Below are positions 16,182 to 24,073 of a DNA stretch of 44,111 nt, piece after piece. The notes under the pieces were generated by a model, which did not search any database, had not been told where the DNA came from, and saw only the letters and a program-made list of their open reading frames with translations. The DNA lies in the NCBI RefSeq assembly GCF_900188105.1, contig NZ_FZNP01000032.1, positions 1-44,111 on the forward strand, in the 5' to 3' direction. Within the stretch, counting starts at the first letter, position 1; each line of letters begins with the position of its first letter. The translations under genes and the position numbers were made by a program. The DNA is from Actinomadura mexicana. Lineage in GTDB: Bacteria > Actinomycetota > Actinomycetes > Streptosporangiales > Streptosporangiaceae.

Positions 16182-17785
16182 TCGCGGCTGAGGGCGACCT
16201 CCTCCAGGTCCAGCTCGTGCATGACGCGGGTCAGGACCTCGTCGTCGATGCGGCGCTCGTCCCGCATCCGCACGAAGACCCGGCGCTCGGCCATCAGCAT
16301 CTCCCGCCGCAGGCGCCGGTACGTCGCCGTCGGCACCTCCTCGCCCTCCGGGCCCGTCCCGCCCCCGAGCCGCTCCCAGGCGCGCAGCTGCCGGTGCTCG
16401 GCGAGCTGCCGGAGCCGCTCCACCACCGACGCGTCGAGCCGCTCCTCGGCGTTCAGCTCCTCCAGTCGCTCCAGCGAGGCCTGCGCGGCGGCGTGCTGCG
16501 CGCCCGCGAGGGCGACGGTGTCGGCGTAGCGCTCCGCTTCCCCGCCGATGCCGAGCGCGCGGATCAGCGCGGGGAACGTCAGCCCCTGCACCAGGAGCGT
16601 CCCGAGGACGGTGGTGAACGTCAGGAAAAGGATCAGGTCGCGTCCCGGGAACGGCCGGTCGTCCGAGGCGACGAACGGGACCGCGAACGCGGCGGCGAGC
16701 GACACCACCCCGCGCATCCCCGCCCACGACACCACGATCAGGCCGCGCCAGCCGACGTTCGGCAGCGCCCGCTCCCGCCGCGACAGCAGCCGCCGCACCT
16801 GCGAGGCGGGGAACACCCACACGAACCGGGCCGTGACCGTGACGGCGAACACCGCGGTCGCCCACCAGGCCAGCTCCTGCCAGCTCCGCCCCGACATCCC
16901 GTGGACGATCGGGGGCAGCTGCAGGCCGATCAGCAGGAAGACCACCGACTCCAGGAGGAAGACCATGACCTTCCAGAAGGAGTGCCCGATGAGCCGGGTC
17001 ACCGCCGCGGACTGGGTCTCCCGGTTCCCCAGGTACAGCCCGCTGACCACCACGGCGATCACTCCGGAGGCGTGCACGCTCTCGGCGATGAGGTAGGCGG
17101 CGAACGGGGCCACCAGCGCGACGCCGTTCTCCACCAGCGGGTCGCTCAGCCGGGTCCGCAGCCAGTGCAGCGGCGGCCCGAGCAGCAGCCCGACCGCCGC
17201 GCCGACGACGGCCGCGAACAGGAAGCGCCCGACGCCGTCCAGGAGGGTGAACCCCGCCCCCGTTGCCGCGATCAGCGCCACCCGGAACGCGGTCAGCGCC
17301 GTCGCGTCGTTGAACAGGCTCTCCCCGACCAGGACCGTCACCGTCCGGCGCGGCAGGCCGAGGCGCTGCGCGATGCTCACCGCCGCGACCGCGTCCGGCG
17401 GCGCCACGATCGCGCCGAGCACGAACGCCGCCGCCAGCGGCAGGTCGGGGACGATCAGGTGCGCCACGTACCCCACGGCGAACGTCGTGAACAGCACCAG
17501 CCCCACCGACAGCAGGCCGATGGACCAGACGTTCTCGCGCAGGTTCGTGAACGAGCTGTTCCACGCCGCGGAGAACAGCAGCGGCGGCAGGAACACGAAG
17601 AGCACGAACTCGGGTTCGAGTTCGAACTCCGGTACGCCCGGGACGAAGGAGAAGGCGAGCCCCGCGATCACCAGGGCCAGCGGTGCCGACAGGCCGATGC
17701 GCCGCGCCCCCGCGGCCACCATCAGGGCGCCGACCGGTACGGCCAGCAGCCAGAGTGCATGCGTCGTTCCCACTCGCCGAATCAT
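16178..17785 (-). CDS. CPA1-family Na+/H+ antiporter
   Basis: A 535-residue protein with 11-12 hydrophobic helices in residues 1-430, then a cytoplasmic tail of about 110 charged residues. Key transporter motifs are present: FLPPLLFSAAW (65-75), APPDAV (128-133) and GESLFNDATAL with the essential N159-D160 pair. It should exchange Na+ (or K+) for protons across the membrane for pH and salt homeostasis. The length and tail fit the bacterial NhaP-like TIGR00831 group. The N-terminus of a second, broken antiporter of the same family lies at 22962-23174. Confidence 0.92.
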   Translation of the reverse strand: MIRRVGTTHALWLLAVPVGALMVAAGARRIGLSAPLALVIAGLAFSFVPGVPEFELEPEFVLFVFLPPLLFSAAWNSSFTNLRENVWSIGLLSVGLVLFTTFAVGYVAHLIVPDLPLAAAFVLGAIVAPPDAVAAVSIAQRLGLPRRTVTVLVGESLFNDATALTAFRVALIAATGAGFTLLDGVGRFLFAAVVGAAVGLLLGPPLHWLRTRLSDPLVENGVALVAPFAAYLIAESVHASGVIAVVVSGLYLGNRETQSAAVTRLIGHSFWKVMVFLLESVVFLLIGLQLPPIVHGMSGRSWQELAWWATAVFAVTVTARFVWVFPASQVRRLLSRRERALPNVGWRGLIVVSWAGMRGVVSLAAAFAVPFVASDDRPFPGRDLILFLTFTTVLGTLLVQGLTFPALIRALGIGGEAERYADTVALAGAQHAAAQASLERLEELNAEERLDASVVERLRQLAEHRQLRAWERLGGGTGPEGEEVPTATYRRLRREMLMAERRVFVRMRDERRIDDEVLTRVMHELDLEEVALSRD

Positions 17786-17820
17786 GGCATGACCGCCCGG
17801 GACCGGCGTCGCGCGGGCGG

Positions 17821-17839
17821 GCCCCGGCCGGACCGGGGC
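17821..17839 (-). terminator. Short hairpin after the LysR gene
   Basis: A 7-bp stem, GCCCCGG/CCGGGGC, with a 5-nt loop lies 22 bp downstream of the LysR stop on the minus strand. It is within a very GC-rich spacer and has no T-tract. Confidence 0.4.
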
Positions 17840-17861
17840 GGGCCCGGACCGGGAGGCGCGG

Positions 17862-18743
17862 TCAGCGGGCGTGGGTGCCGCGGGGCGGCGCCTGCTTGGC
17901 GAAGGTCAGGAAGTCGCGGGCGGCGGGCGGCAGCCGGCGGTGCGCGTGCACGAGGCCGATCATGCGGGTGAGCGGCGGCATGAACGAGCGGACCGTCACC
18001 CCTTCGGTGTCGTCGATCTGGTTGCGGTACCAGAGTAAGGAGCCCCGCCCGGCGCGGACCAGGCCGAGCCACGCGCCGCGCTCGTCGGACTCCACCGCGG
18101 CGACGGGCCGGGCGCCGATCCGCCGCAGCATCGTGTCGATCTCCGCGCGGCGGGCGCTGCCGCGGGCGGGCAGGACGAGCCGCATCCCGTCCAGCGCGGC
18201 CGGCGGCACCGGCTCGCGGACCTTCAGCGCGGGCGGGGAGATCAGCACCACCTCGCGCTGCTCGAACGGGTGCGCGGTCATGTCGCCGGGGACGGGCAGG
18301 TCGGTCAGCGCCAGATCGGCGCGGCCCCCGCGAAGCACCGCCGCTATCTGGTCGCGGTCCGCGCAGCGCACCACCCGGACCCGCACGGCCGGCTGGTTGC
18401 GCGCGAAGCGGGGGATGAGCCCGCCGGTCAGCTCCGGCTCCAGCGACGCGGTGACCGCGATGCGCAGCTCCGCGCCGCGCCCGTCGGCGCGCGTGACCGC
18501 CAGCCCCTCGATCGCGTCGACGGCGTCCAGGGCGACCCGGGCCTGCCGGACGACCTGCTCTCCGACGGGCGTGAGGACGACGCCGCGGCCGGACCGCGCG
18601 AACAGCTCCAGGCCGAGCTCGCGCTCCAGCTCGCGCACCGCCCGCGACAGCGCGGGCTGGGCCACGTAGAGGGCTTGGGCCGCCGACGTCATCGTGCCAT
18701 GGTCGGCGGTCGCCACGACATAGCGCAGCTGCCGCAGATTCAT
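17862..18743 (-). CDS. LysR family transcriptional regulator
   Basis: A 293-residue protein. The winged HTH covers residues 1-60 (MNLRQLRYVVATADHGTMTSAAQALYVAQPALSRAVRELE), followed by a type 2 periplasmic-binding-like effector domain (about 90-290). The ATG at 18743 is the canonical LysR start; an in-frame TTG or GTG further up adds only a few residues. It follows the exporter gene on the same strand after 81 bp, so it may regulate that exporter, but the two are not divergent as in the classic arrangement. Effector unknown. Confidence 0.88.
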   Translation of the reverse strand: MNLRQLRYVVATADHGTMTSAAQALYVAQPALSRAVRELERELGLELFARSGRGVVLTPVGEQVVRQARVALDAVDAIEGLAVTRADGRGAELRIAVTASLEPELTGGLIPRFARNQPAVRVRVVRCADRDQIAAVLRGGRADLALTDLPVPGDMTAHPFEQREVVLISPPALKVREPVPPAALDGMRLVLPARGSARRAEIDTMLRRIGARPVAAVESDERGAWLGLVRAGRGSLLWYRNQIDDTEGVTVRSFMPPLTRMIGLVHAHRRLPPAARDFLTFAKQAPPRGTHAR

Positions 18744-18824
18744 GCACTGACCGTATGCCAATGAACCGCTCCGGTCCTGGACATAGCCGGATTCGGACCG
18801 GGAATCAGCGGACCGGTCCGGTGC

Positions 18825-20384
18825 TCAGGTCCCGGGCTCGGGCGAGGTCCGGCCGGCGCGCTCGGCCGGGACGGTCTCCGGCTCGGGCTGCAGTTGCGGC
18901 GCACCGACCCCGCACTGGCGCCGGCATTCCGGCTCGACCGATTCCCCGGCCGGCGTCCGCAGCGCGTCGTCGCCGACGGTGAGGAAGGACAGCACGGCCC
19001 CCGCCGCCAGGAGCGCGGCGCACGTGATCATCGCCAGCCGGAACCCGTGCGAGAAGTCGGCGGGGTTGTCGAAGGCGTCGCCCGTCAGCCCCGCCAGCGG
19101 CGGGATCGCCGCCACCGCCAGCAGTCCGGCGGCCCGCGCCACCGCGTTGTTGACACCGCTGGCCACCCCCGCGTGGCGGACGTCGGCGGTGGCGAGGACC
19201 GTGGCGGTCAGCGGCGCGACCACCGCCGCCAGCCCCAGCCCGAACACCACCACGGACGGCAGGACGTCCCGGACGTAGGAGGCGTCCGCGCCGATCCGGC
19301 CCACCAGGAGCATTCCGAGGGCCGCCACCAGCAGCCCCGCGGTCATCGGCAGCCGCGGCCCGATCTTCTGCGCGAGCGCGCCCGCCCGCGCCGACAGCAG
19401 CAGCATCAGCACGGTGACCGGCAGCAGCGCCGTCCCCGCCGCGATGGGCGAGAACCCGGTGACGACCTGGAGGTTCAGGACGAACAGGAAGAACATCACG
19501 CCCATGCCGCCGTACATGATGAACGTGACGACGTTGACGGCCGAGAACTGCCGTGAGGAGAACACGTCCAGCGGCAGCATCGGCTGTGGCGCCGCCCGGC
19601 CCGCTCGCGCGCGCGACCGCCGCCCGCGCAGGCGTTCGACCAGGACGAACGCGACGGCCGCTGCCAGGCCCGCGATCGCGGCGGTGGCGATGACCGGCGG
19701 GGCGGCGCCCCCGCCCGGCGCCTCGGTCAGCGCGTACGTCGTCCCCGCCAGGGCAAGTGCGGCCAGGGCCGCGCCGAGCACGTCGAAGCGCCCGTGGGCC
19801 TGCGGGTCGACGCTCTCGGGGACGTGCCGGACCGCGACCAGGACCACGACGGCGGCGAGCGGCACGTTCAGCAGGAACACCCACCGCCATCCGGCCGTCT
19901 CCACCAGCCAGCCGCCCAGGAACGGGCCGATCGCGCCGGCGACGCCGCCGAGGCCCGACCAGGCGCCGACCGCGCGGGGGCGGTCGTCGGCGGCGAACGA
20001 CGCCTGGATGATCGCCAGCGAGCCCGGGGTGAGCAGCGCCCCGCCCACGCCCTGCAGCGCCCGCGCCAGGACCAGCGACCCGACGTTCGGCGCCACGCCG
20101 CACAGCACCGAGGCCACCGCGAACCACACCACGCCGATGAGGAAGATCCGGCGGCGCCCGAACCGGTCCCCGAGGGAGCCGCCCAGCAGGATGAACCCGG
20201 CGAGCGTGAGCGTGTAGGCGTTCACCGTCCACTGCAGGCCGGCCATGTCGGCGTTCAGGTCGCGGGCCAGTCGGGGCAGCGCCACGTTCACGACGGTGGA
20301 GTCGAGGAACGCCACGCTCGACCCGAGCACCGTCGCCAGCAGGATCCAGCGTCCGGGCCCGGTGCCCAGTCGGACGTCCGGCAT
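18825..20384 (-). CDS. DHA2-type (EmrB/QacA-like) MFS drug exporter
   Basis: A 519-residue protein with about 14 hydrophobic helices. It carries the DHA2 motifs VAFLDSTVVNVALPRLARDL at the first helix, LGDRFGRRR after the second and a G-rich motif C segment, GGVAGAIGPFLGGWLVE. The last 45 residues are polar and contain CRRQC. It would export drugs or cationic compounds using the proton gradient. The ATG at 20384 overlaps the stop of the UBP zinc-finger gene (ATGA), so the two proteins are co-translated. Confidence 0.9.
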   Translation of the reverse strand: MPDVRLGTGPGRWILLATVLGSSVAFLDSTVVNVALPRLARDLNADMAGLQWTVNAYTLTLAGFILLGGSLGDRFGRRRIFLIGVVWFAVASVLCGVAPNVGSLVLARALQGVGGALLTPGSLAIIQASFAADDRPRAVGAWSGLGGVAGAIGPFLGGWLVETAGWRWVFLLNVPLAAVVVLVAVRHVPESVDPQAHGRFDVLGAALAALALAGTTYALTEAPGGGAAPPVIATAAIAGLAAAVAFVLVERLRGRRSRARAGRAAPQPMLPLDVFSSRQFSAVNVVTFIMYGGMGVMFFLFVLNLQVVTGFSPIAAGTALLPVTVLMLLLSARAGALAQKIGPRLPMTAGLLVAALGMLLVGRIGADASYVRDVLPSVVVFGLGLAAVVAPLTATVLATADVRHAGVASGVNNAVARAAGLLAVAAIPPLAGLTGDAFDNPADFSHGFRLAMITCAALLAAGAVLSFLTVGDDALRTPAGESVEPECRRQCGVGAPQLQPEPETVPAERAGRTSPEPGT

Positions 20385-20647
20385 CAGACGATCAGCTGGT
20401 CGACGAAGCACCAGCGCCAGTCCTCACCCGGCTCGAACGACCGGACGACCGGGTGCCCCTCCTTCGCGAAGTGCGCGGTGGCGTGCCGCCTGGGGGAGGA
20501 GTCGCAGCACCCGACGTGCCCGCAGCCCAGGCAGAGCCGCAGGTGGACCCAGCGTGTGCCCTCCCGGAGGCAGTCCTCGCACCCCTGCGGGGTGTTCGGG
20601 GACGGATCCTCCATCGGGAGGGACTGCACGTGCTCACATGTGGCCAT
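20384..20647 (-). CDS. Stand-alone UBP-type zinc-finger protein
   Basis: An 87-residue protein that is essentially one UBP (ZnF-UBP) domain. Candidate zinc ligands are C4, H6, C23, C26, C39, C42, H44, C47, H55, H59 and H65, in the order CEH...GCEDC...CLGCGHVGCCD...RHATAHF..GHP. It ends with WRWCFVDQLIV. In eukaryotes this domain binds the ubiquitin C-terminus; bacterial single-domain versions have no established role. It is coupled by ATGA to the downstream exporter and lies 32 bp after the gmd-type gene. Confidence 0.85.
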   Translation of the reverse strand: MATCEHVQSLPMEDPSPNTPQGCEDCLREGTRWVHLRLCLGCGHVGCCDSSPRRHATAHFAKEGHPVVRSFEPGEDWRWCFVDQLIV

Positions 20648-20679
20648 ACCTGAATCGTGCCACGGTCGCGGTAAGCGGA

Positions 20680-21726
20680 TCACCAATGGTCGGGGCTGAA
20701 CGGCTCGTCCTCGGGACGCGCCGACCGCGACAGCAGCCGCAGGTCCGACTCGACCATCATGGTCACCAGCTCCTCGAAGGTCACCTCGGGCTCCCAGCCG
20801 AGCTGCTCGCGGGCCTTCTTCGGGTCGGCGCACAGCAGATCGACCTCGGCCGGGCGCGTGTACTTGGCGTCCAGGACGACGTGGTCCTGCCAGTCCAGGC
20901 CCGCGGTGCGGAACGCGAACTCCACCAGCTCCCGCACCGACTGGGTCTGGCCCGTCCCGATGACGTAGTCCTCCGGGGACTCCTGCGCCACCATCATGCG
21001 CATCGCGCGGGCGTAGTCGCCCGCGAAGCCCCAGTCGCGGCGGGCGTCCAGGTTGCCGAGGCGCAACTCGGTGGCCAGGCCCAGCTTGATGCGGGCGGCG
21101 CCCAGGGACACCTTCCGCGTCACGAACTCGGCACCCCGGCGCGGCGACTCGTGGTTGAACAGGATCCCGCTCACCGCGAACATCCCGTAGGACTCGCGGT
21201 AGTTCTGCGTGATGTAGTGCCCGTAGCTCTTCGCCACCCCGTAGGGGCTGCGCGGGTGGAACGGGGTCTTCTCGTTCTGGGGAGTCTCGCGCACCATCCC
21301 GAACATCTCCGAGGACGAGGCCTGGTAGAAGCGGATCTGCCCGTCGCCCGGCGTGCGGGAGGGGCTGATCCCCGACACCACCCGGATCGCCTCCAGCGTG
21401 CGCAGCACGCCCATCCCGGTGACCTCGGCGGTCAGCTCGGCCTGCTGCCACGACATGGGCACGTAGGAGATCGCGCCCAGGTTGTAGACCTCGTCGGGCC
21501 GCACCCGCTCCACCGCCGAGATCAGGCTGCCCTGATCCAGCAGGTCCCCAGTGGTGATCTGCACGTCGCCGATGTGCTTGCGCAGCCGCGACACATGGGG
21601 GTTCGCCTGCCCCCGCACCAGGCCCCAGACCTCGTATCCCAGCTCAAGCAGATGCTCGGCCAGGTACGAGCCGTCCTGTCCGGTGATGCCGGTGATGAGT
21701 GCTCGCCTGGACAGCGGATCCTCCAT
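20680..21726 (-). CDS. gmd: GDP-mannose 4,6-dehydratase
   Basis: A 348-residue extended SDR enzyme. The NADP-binding segment TGITGQDGSYLAEHLL is at 12-27, the catalytic serine region ASSSEMFG at 136-143, and the active-site Y162-x-x-x-K166 (SPYGVAKSYGHY). GILFNHESPRRG and the YTRPAEVDLLCADPKKA segment typical of Gmd are also present. It converts GDP-mannose to GDP-4-keto-6-deoxymannose for deoxysugar synthesis. No epimerase/reductase partner is in the window. No Shine-Dalgarno is visible before the ATG; TATTTC lies 5-10 bp upstream, so the mRNA could be leaderless. Confidence 0.93.
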   Translation of the reverse strand: MEDPLSRRALITGITGQDGSYLAEHLLELGYEVWGLVRGQANPHVSRLRKHIGDVQITTGDLLDQGSLISAVERVRPDEVYNLGAISYVPMSWQQAELTAEVTGMGVLRTLEAIRVVSGISPSRTPGDGQIRFYQASSSEMFGMVRETPQNEKTPFHPRSPYGVAKSYGHYITQNYRESYGMFAVSGILFNHESPRRGAEFVTRKVSLGAARIKLGLATELRLGNLDARRDWGFAGDYARAMRMMVAQESPEDYVIGTGQTQSVRELVEFAFRTAGLDWQDHVVLDAKYTRPAEVDLLCADPKKAREQLGWEPEVTFEELVTMMVESDLRLLSRSARPEDEPFSPDHW

Positions 21727-22124
21727 GGCTGAAATAGGTCCGACGCGGGCTCACCACGGGCCCAAACCCGCAACGAGCGTGATTTATGAGGTTACCGACC
21801 AGGCCACGTCCATGACGAGGGAGGGCACCGTTTGAACCGAATTCCCTTCTGGTCCGCCCGCCGGCTCCCGGTGCGACCCCGTGTGAACTCCCTGAACGCG
21901 CCACCGCCGCCGAGCCCTGACCGAGCCGGCCCGCGTGACGGCGTGACACCGAGCTGCCCGCCCTCCACCGAGTTGCCCGACCTCCTCGACGCGACTTCGC
22001 CCGTTCCACCGGAAACCCCACGACGACCGGATCCTCGCGATCGCGTCCGAAGGCGGTTTCGAGCCTGCGGGGAGGTGATCGCGCAGCGAGCCTCTGGGCG
22101 GGCCGGAGCGATGCGGCGCTCGCC
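21727..22124. other. Spacer upstream of gmd without a convincing gene
   Basis: About 400 bp between gmd and the CGNR-gene terminator. Open frames exist on both strands but are Pro/Arg-rich, without start signals or known domains. It presumably holds the gmd promoter; I see no clear operator. Confidence 0.5.
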
Positions 22125-22177
22125 CGCGGTGTTCTGGTGTCAGGCGCCCCCGAGGCGCCTGACACCAGAACACCGCG
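22125..22177 (-). terminator. Perfect 24-bp hairpin after the CGNR gene
   Basis: Two exact 24-bp arms (22125-22148 and 22154-22177) enclose the loop CCCGA. The stem begins one base after the CGNR stop codon on the minus strand. It is strong but lacks a T-tract. Confidence 0.8.
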
Positions 22178-22178
22178 A

Positions 22179-22739
22179 TCAAGACACGGCTGATTCGCGC
22201 TGGCGTGCGCGGTAGGCGGCGACGTGCATGCGGTTGCCGCAGGTGCGGCTGTCGCAGTAGCGGCGGCAGCGGTTGCGTGACAGGTCCACCAGGACGCGTG
22301 AGCAGTCCGGCGCCTCGCAGGTGCGCAGCCGGTCCAGCTCGCCCGCCGCGACCACGTAGGCCAGCGCCATGCCGCAGTCGGCGGCCAGGTGCTCGCCGAG
22401 AGGTGCGCCCGGCGCGAAGAAGTGCACGTGCCAGTGGTAGCCGTCGTGGTCGGTCAGGTGCGGCGTGGTGCGGACCTCGCCGACGATCTCGTTGATCCGC
22501 CGCACGGCGGAGGGGACGTCCCCGGAGCGGAACACCGCGTGGAAGCGGCCGCGCAGCTCCAGCACGCGGGCCAGGTCGGCGGCGGTGAGCTCGCCCACGT
22601 CGCTGAACGCGTTGCGGTCCACGAACTCCCGCAGGCCGGGCAGCCCGCCGATCTCCTCCGCGCCGGACGCCGCCGCGCTCGTGTTGATCAGGTCGACGAC
22701 GACGGCGAGCGCGTGCTCGGTGTCATGAGTGAAGATCAC
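22179..22739 (-). CDS. CGNR zinc-finger regulator (ABATE domain protein)
   Basis: A 186-residue protein. The N-terminal ABATE-like stress-response domain covers about 1-130. The C-terminal CGNR zinc finger is about 140-180, with CEAPDC, then CRRYCDSRTCGNRMHVAAYRARQ. The GTG at 22739 has GGAG 5 bp upstream. CGNR proteins bind DNA through the C-terminal finger and are common in actinomycetes as small transcription factors. It is divergent from the antiporter remnant at 22962, which may be a former regulated target, but this is inference. Confidence 0.88.
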   Translation of the reverse strand: MIFTHDTEHALAVVVDLINTSAAASGAEEIGGLPGLREFVDRNAFSDVGELTAADLARVLELRGRFHAVFRSGDVPSAVRRINEIVGEVRTTPHLTDHDGYHWHVHFFAPGAPLGEHLAADCGMALAYVVAAGELDRLRTCEAPDCSRVLVDLSRNRCRRYCDSRTCGNRMHVAAYRARQRESAVS

Positions 22740-22961
22740 GATGACTCCAGTCTCGGGGGACCCGGGCGGTCGGGTGCCCGGCGGCGTCGCCGGGGCCGGA
22801 ACGCGGCCCGTGGCTCCCACCATATGACGGGGACGGCGCACGTCGGCGCCCACCCCGCCAGGACACGCTGGCGCCCACGGCGCCGGTCTCCGGGCGGAAC
22901 GTTCCATTCCCGTGGCCCGCTGCCACGACTATCCCGCCGCTTTCCGGCAGGGACCATCGCC

Positions 22962-23174
22962 GTGGAGGAGGACCGGCTCTTCATCGTCTTCCTGGCCGTC
23001 GCCGTCGTGGTTCTGCCGGCCCGCGGGCTGGCCGGGCGGCTGCGCATGCCGGACGCCATCGTGCTCGTCCTGCTCGGCATGGCGGCCGGGTTCGTGCCGG
23101 CGCTGCCCGCGGTCGTCGTCCCGCCCGAGGTGGTGCTGCTCGGGTTCCTGCCGTCGGGGACCCCGTGGCGGTGA
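22962..23174 (+). pseudogene. N-terminal remnant of a CPA1 Na+/H+ antiporter
   Basis: Seventy codons from a GTG at 22962 encode two antiporter helices (about 7-25 and 33-66) with the family pattern LFIVFLAVAVVVLP, then RLRMPDAIVLVLLGMAAGFVP, ending VVLLGFLP. In intact members, such as the gene at 16178-17785, this FLP is followed by PLL and ten more helices. Here it runs into SGTPWR and a stop. Nothing downstream resembles the rest of the transporter, so most of the gene has been deleted. A functional two-helix peptide cannot be fully excluded. Confidence 0.75.
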
Positions 23175-23218
23175 GGAGACCGCCTTCGTGAACCCGGGCG
23201 CGCCGCTTCGGCGGGACG

Positions 23219-23791
23219 TCAGCGCTCGTAGTGGGGGTCGGCGACGACCGGATAGTAGGCGTCGGTGTGCTGGATCCGCATCGTGACCACCGAGCCGTCC
23301 AGCGCGTAGTCCGCCTTCACCTGGCGGAACATCGAGTCGCTCGCCCACGGGTTGTAGAGCCGCCCCACTGTGGCGCCGTACCGTAGGTGCACGACGTCGT
23401 AGCCGCCGGACGGCATCGACTCCAGCGCGAGCCCGTCGGCCAGGGAGACCGCGAACCGGAACTCCGTGGGCGCGTCGGGGCCGTGGATCACCGTGAGCAG
23501 GCGCACCCCGCCGGCCGTCGTCTGCGCGACGATGTCGGTGTCGACGTCCACGCCGACGAAGACCCGCAGGCTCGGGCGCAGCACCTGGGAGACGGTGTCG
23601 GCCGCCGCGACGTCGATGCCGAAATGGATCCGCTGCCCGTCCCGGGTCGGCACCCACACTCCGTCACGGGCCCGCTGGCCCCAGGCGACGTCGGGGTTCT
23701 CCATCTCCTGAGGCTCGTTCTTGCCCCGGGCGACCAGAATCCTGGAAGCGGCGCTCATCGCCGCGGCAGCCCCGTCCCGTGCATGCCTCAT
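23219..23791 (-). CDS. Hypothetical protein, beta-rich, YPVVADP motif
   Basis: A 190-residue protein I do not recognise. The ATG at 23791 has GAGGGGG 6 bp upstream. The first 45 residues are Ala/Arg-rich with no clear signal peptide. Residues 45-190 alternate hydrophobic and polar residues, as expected for a beta-sheet domain. It ends with DAYYPVVADPHYER, close to a Y-P-V-x-A-D-P motif that I associate with C-terminal or pre-toxin regions of large actinobacterial secreted proteins. It could be a fragment of such a protein. It converges with the antiporter remnant, 44 bp away. Confidence 0.6.
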   Translation of the reverse strand: MRHARDGAAAAMSAASRILVARGKNEPQEMENPDVAWGQRARDGVWVPTRDGQRIHFGIDVAAADTVSQVLRPSLRVFVGVDVDTDIVAQTTAGGVRLLTVIHGPDAPTEFRFAVSLADGLALESMPSGGYDVVHLRYGATVGRLYNPWASDSMFRQVKADYALDGSVVTMRIQHTDAYYPVVADPHYER

Positions 23792-24023
23792 GGCGGGCCC
23801 CCTCGCCTTCTTCCATCACCGCGTGACTTCGCGCTCGTCCTGGGTTTACCACGGGCGGAGCGGACAGGACCCCCGATGGCCTGCCGCTGGTCGATTCGCG
23901 ACGTTCGCCCCGTGCGTCGTTGGACCTTACACCACGCTTATACGGGCCGGTCGGGCCGGGCGCAGATCCTTTTCCCAGCAGGTCGCGGCGGCCGTGACGG
24001 TGCGCGCCCGGCGCCTCACGCAG

Positions 24024-24064
24024 CGGTCCGCGGGCCGCCCGGCGACCGGGCGGCCCGCGGACCG
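24024..24064 (-). terminator. Strong hairpin after the aminotransferase gene
   Basis: A 19-bp perfect stem (24024-24042 and 24046-24064) with a CGA loop starts 9 bp after the aminotransferase stop on the minus strand. No T-tract. Confidence 0.8.
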
Positions 24065-24073
24065 TGCTCCCCC

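Noticed and set aside
21784..22215. Overlapping frames on both strands that share an FWCQAP-like segment.
   Set aside because: The shared residues come from the 24-bp palindrome, which reads the same on both strands. There are no start signals or domains.
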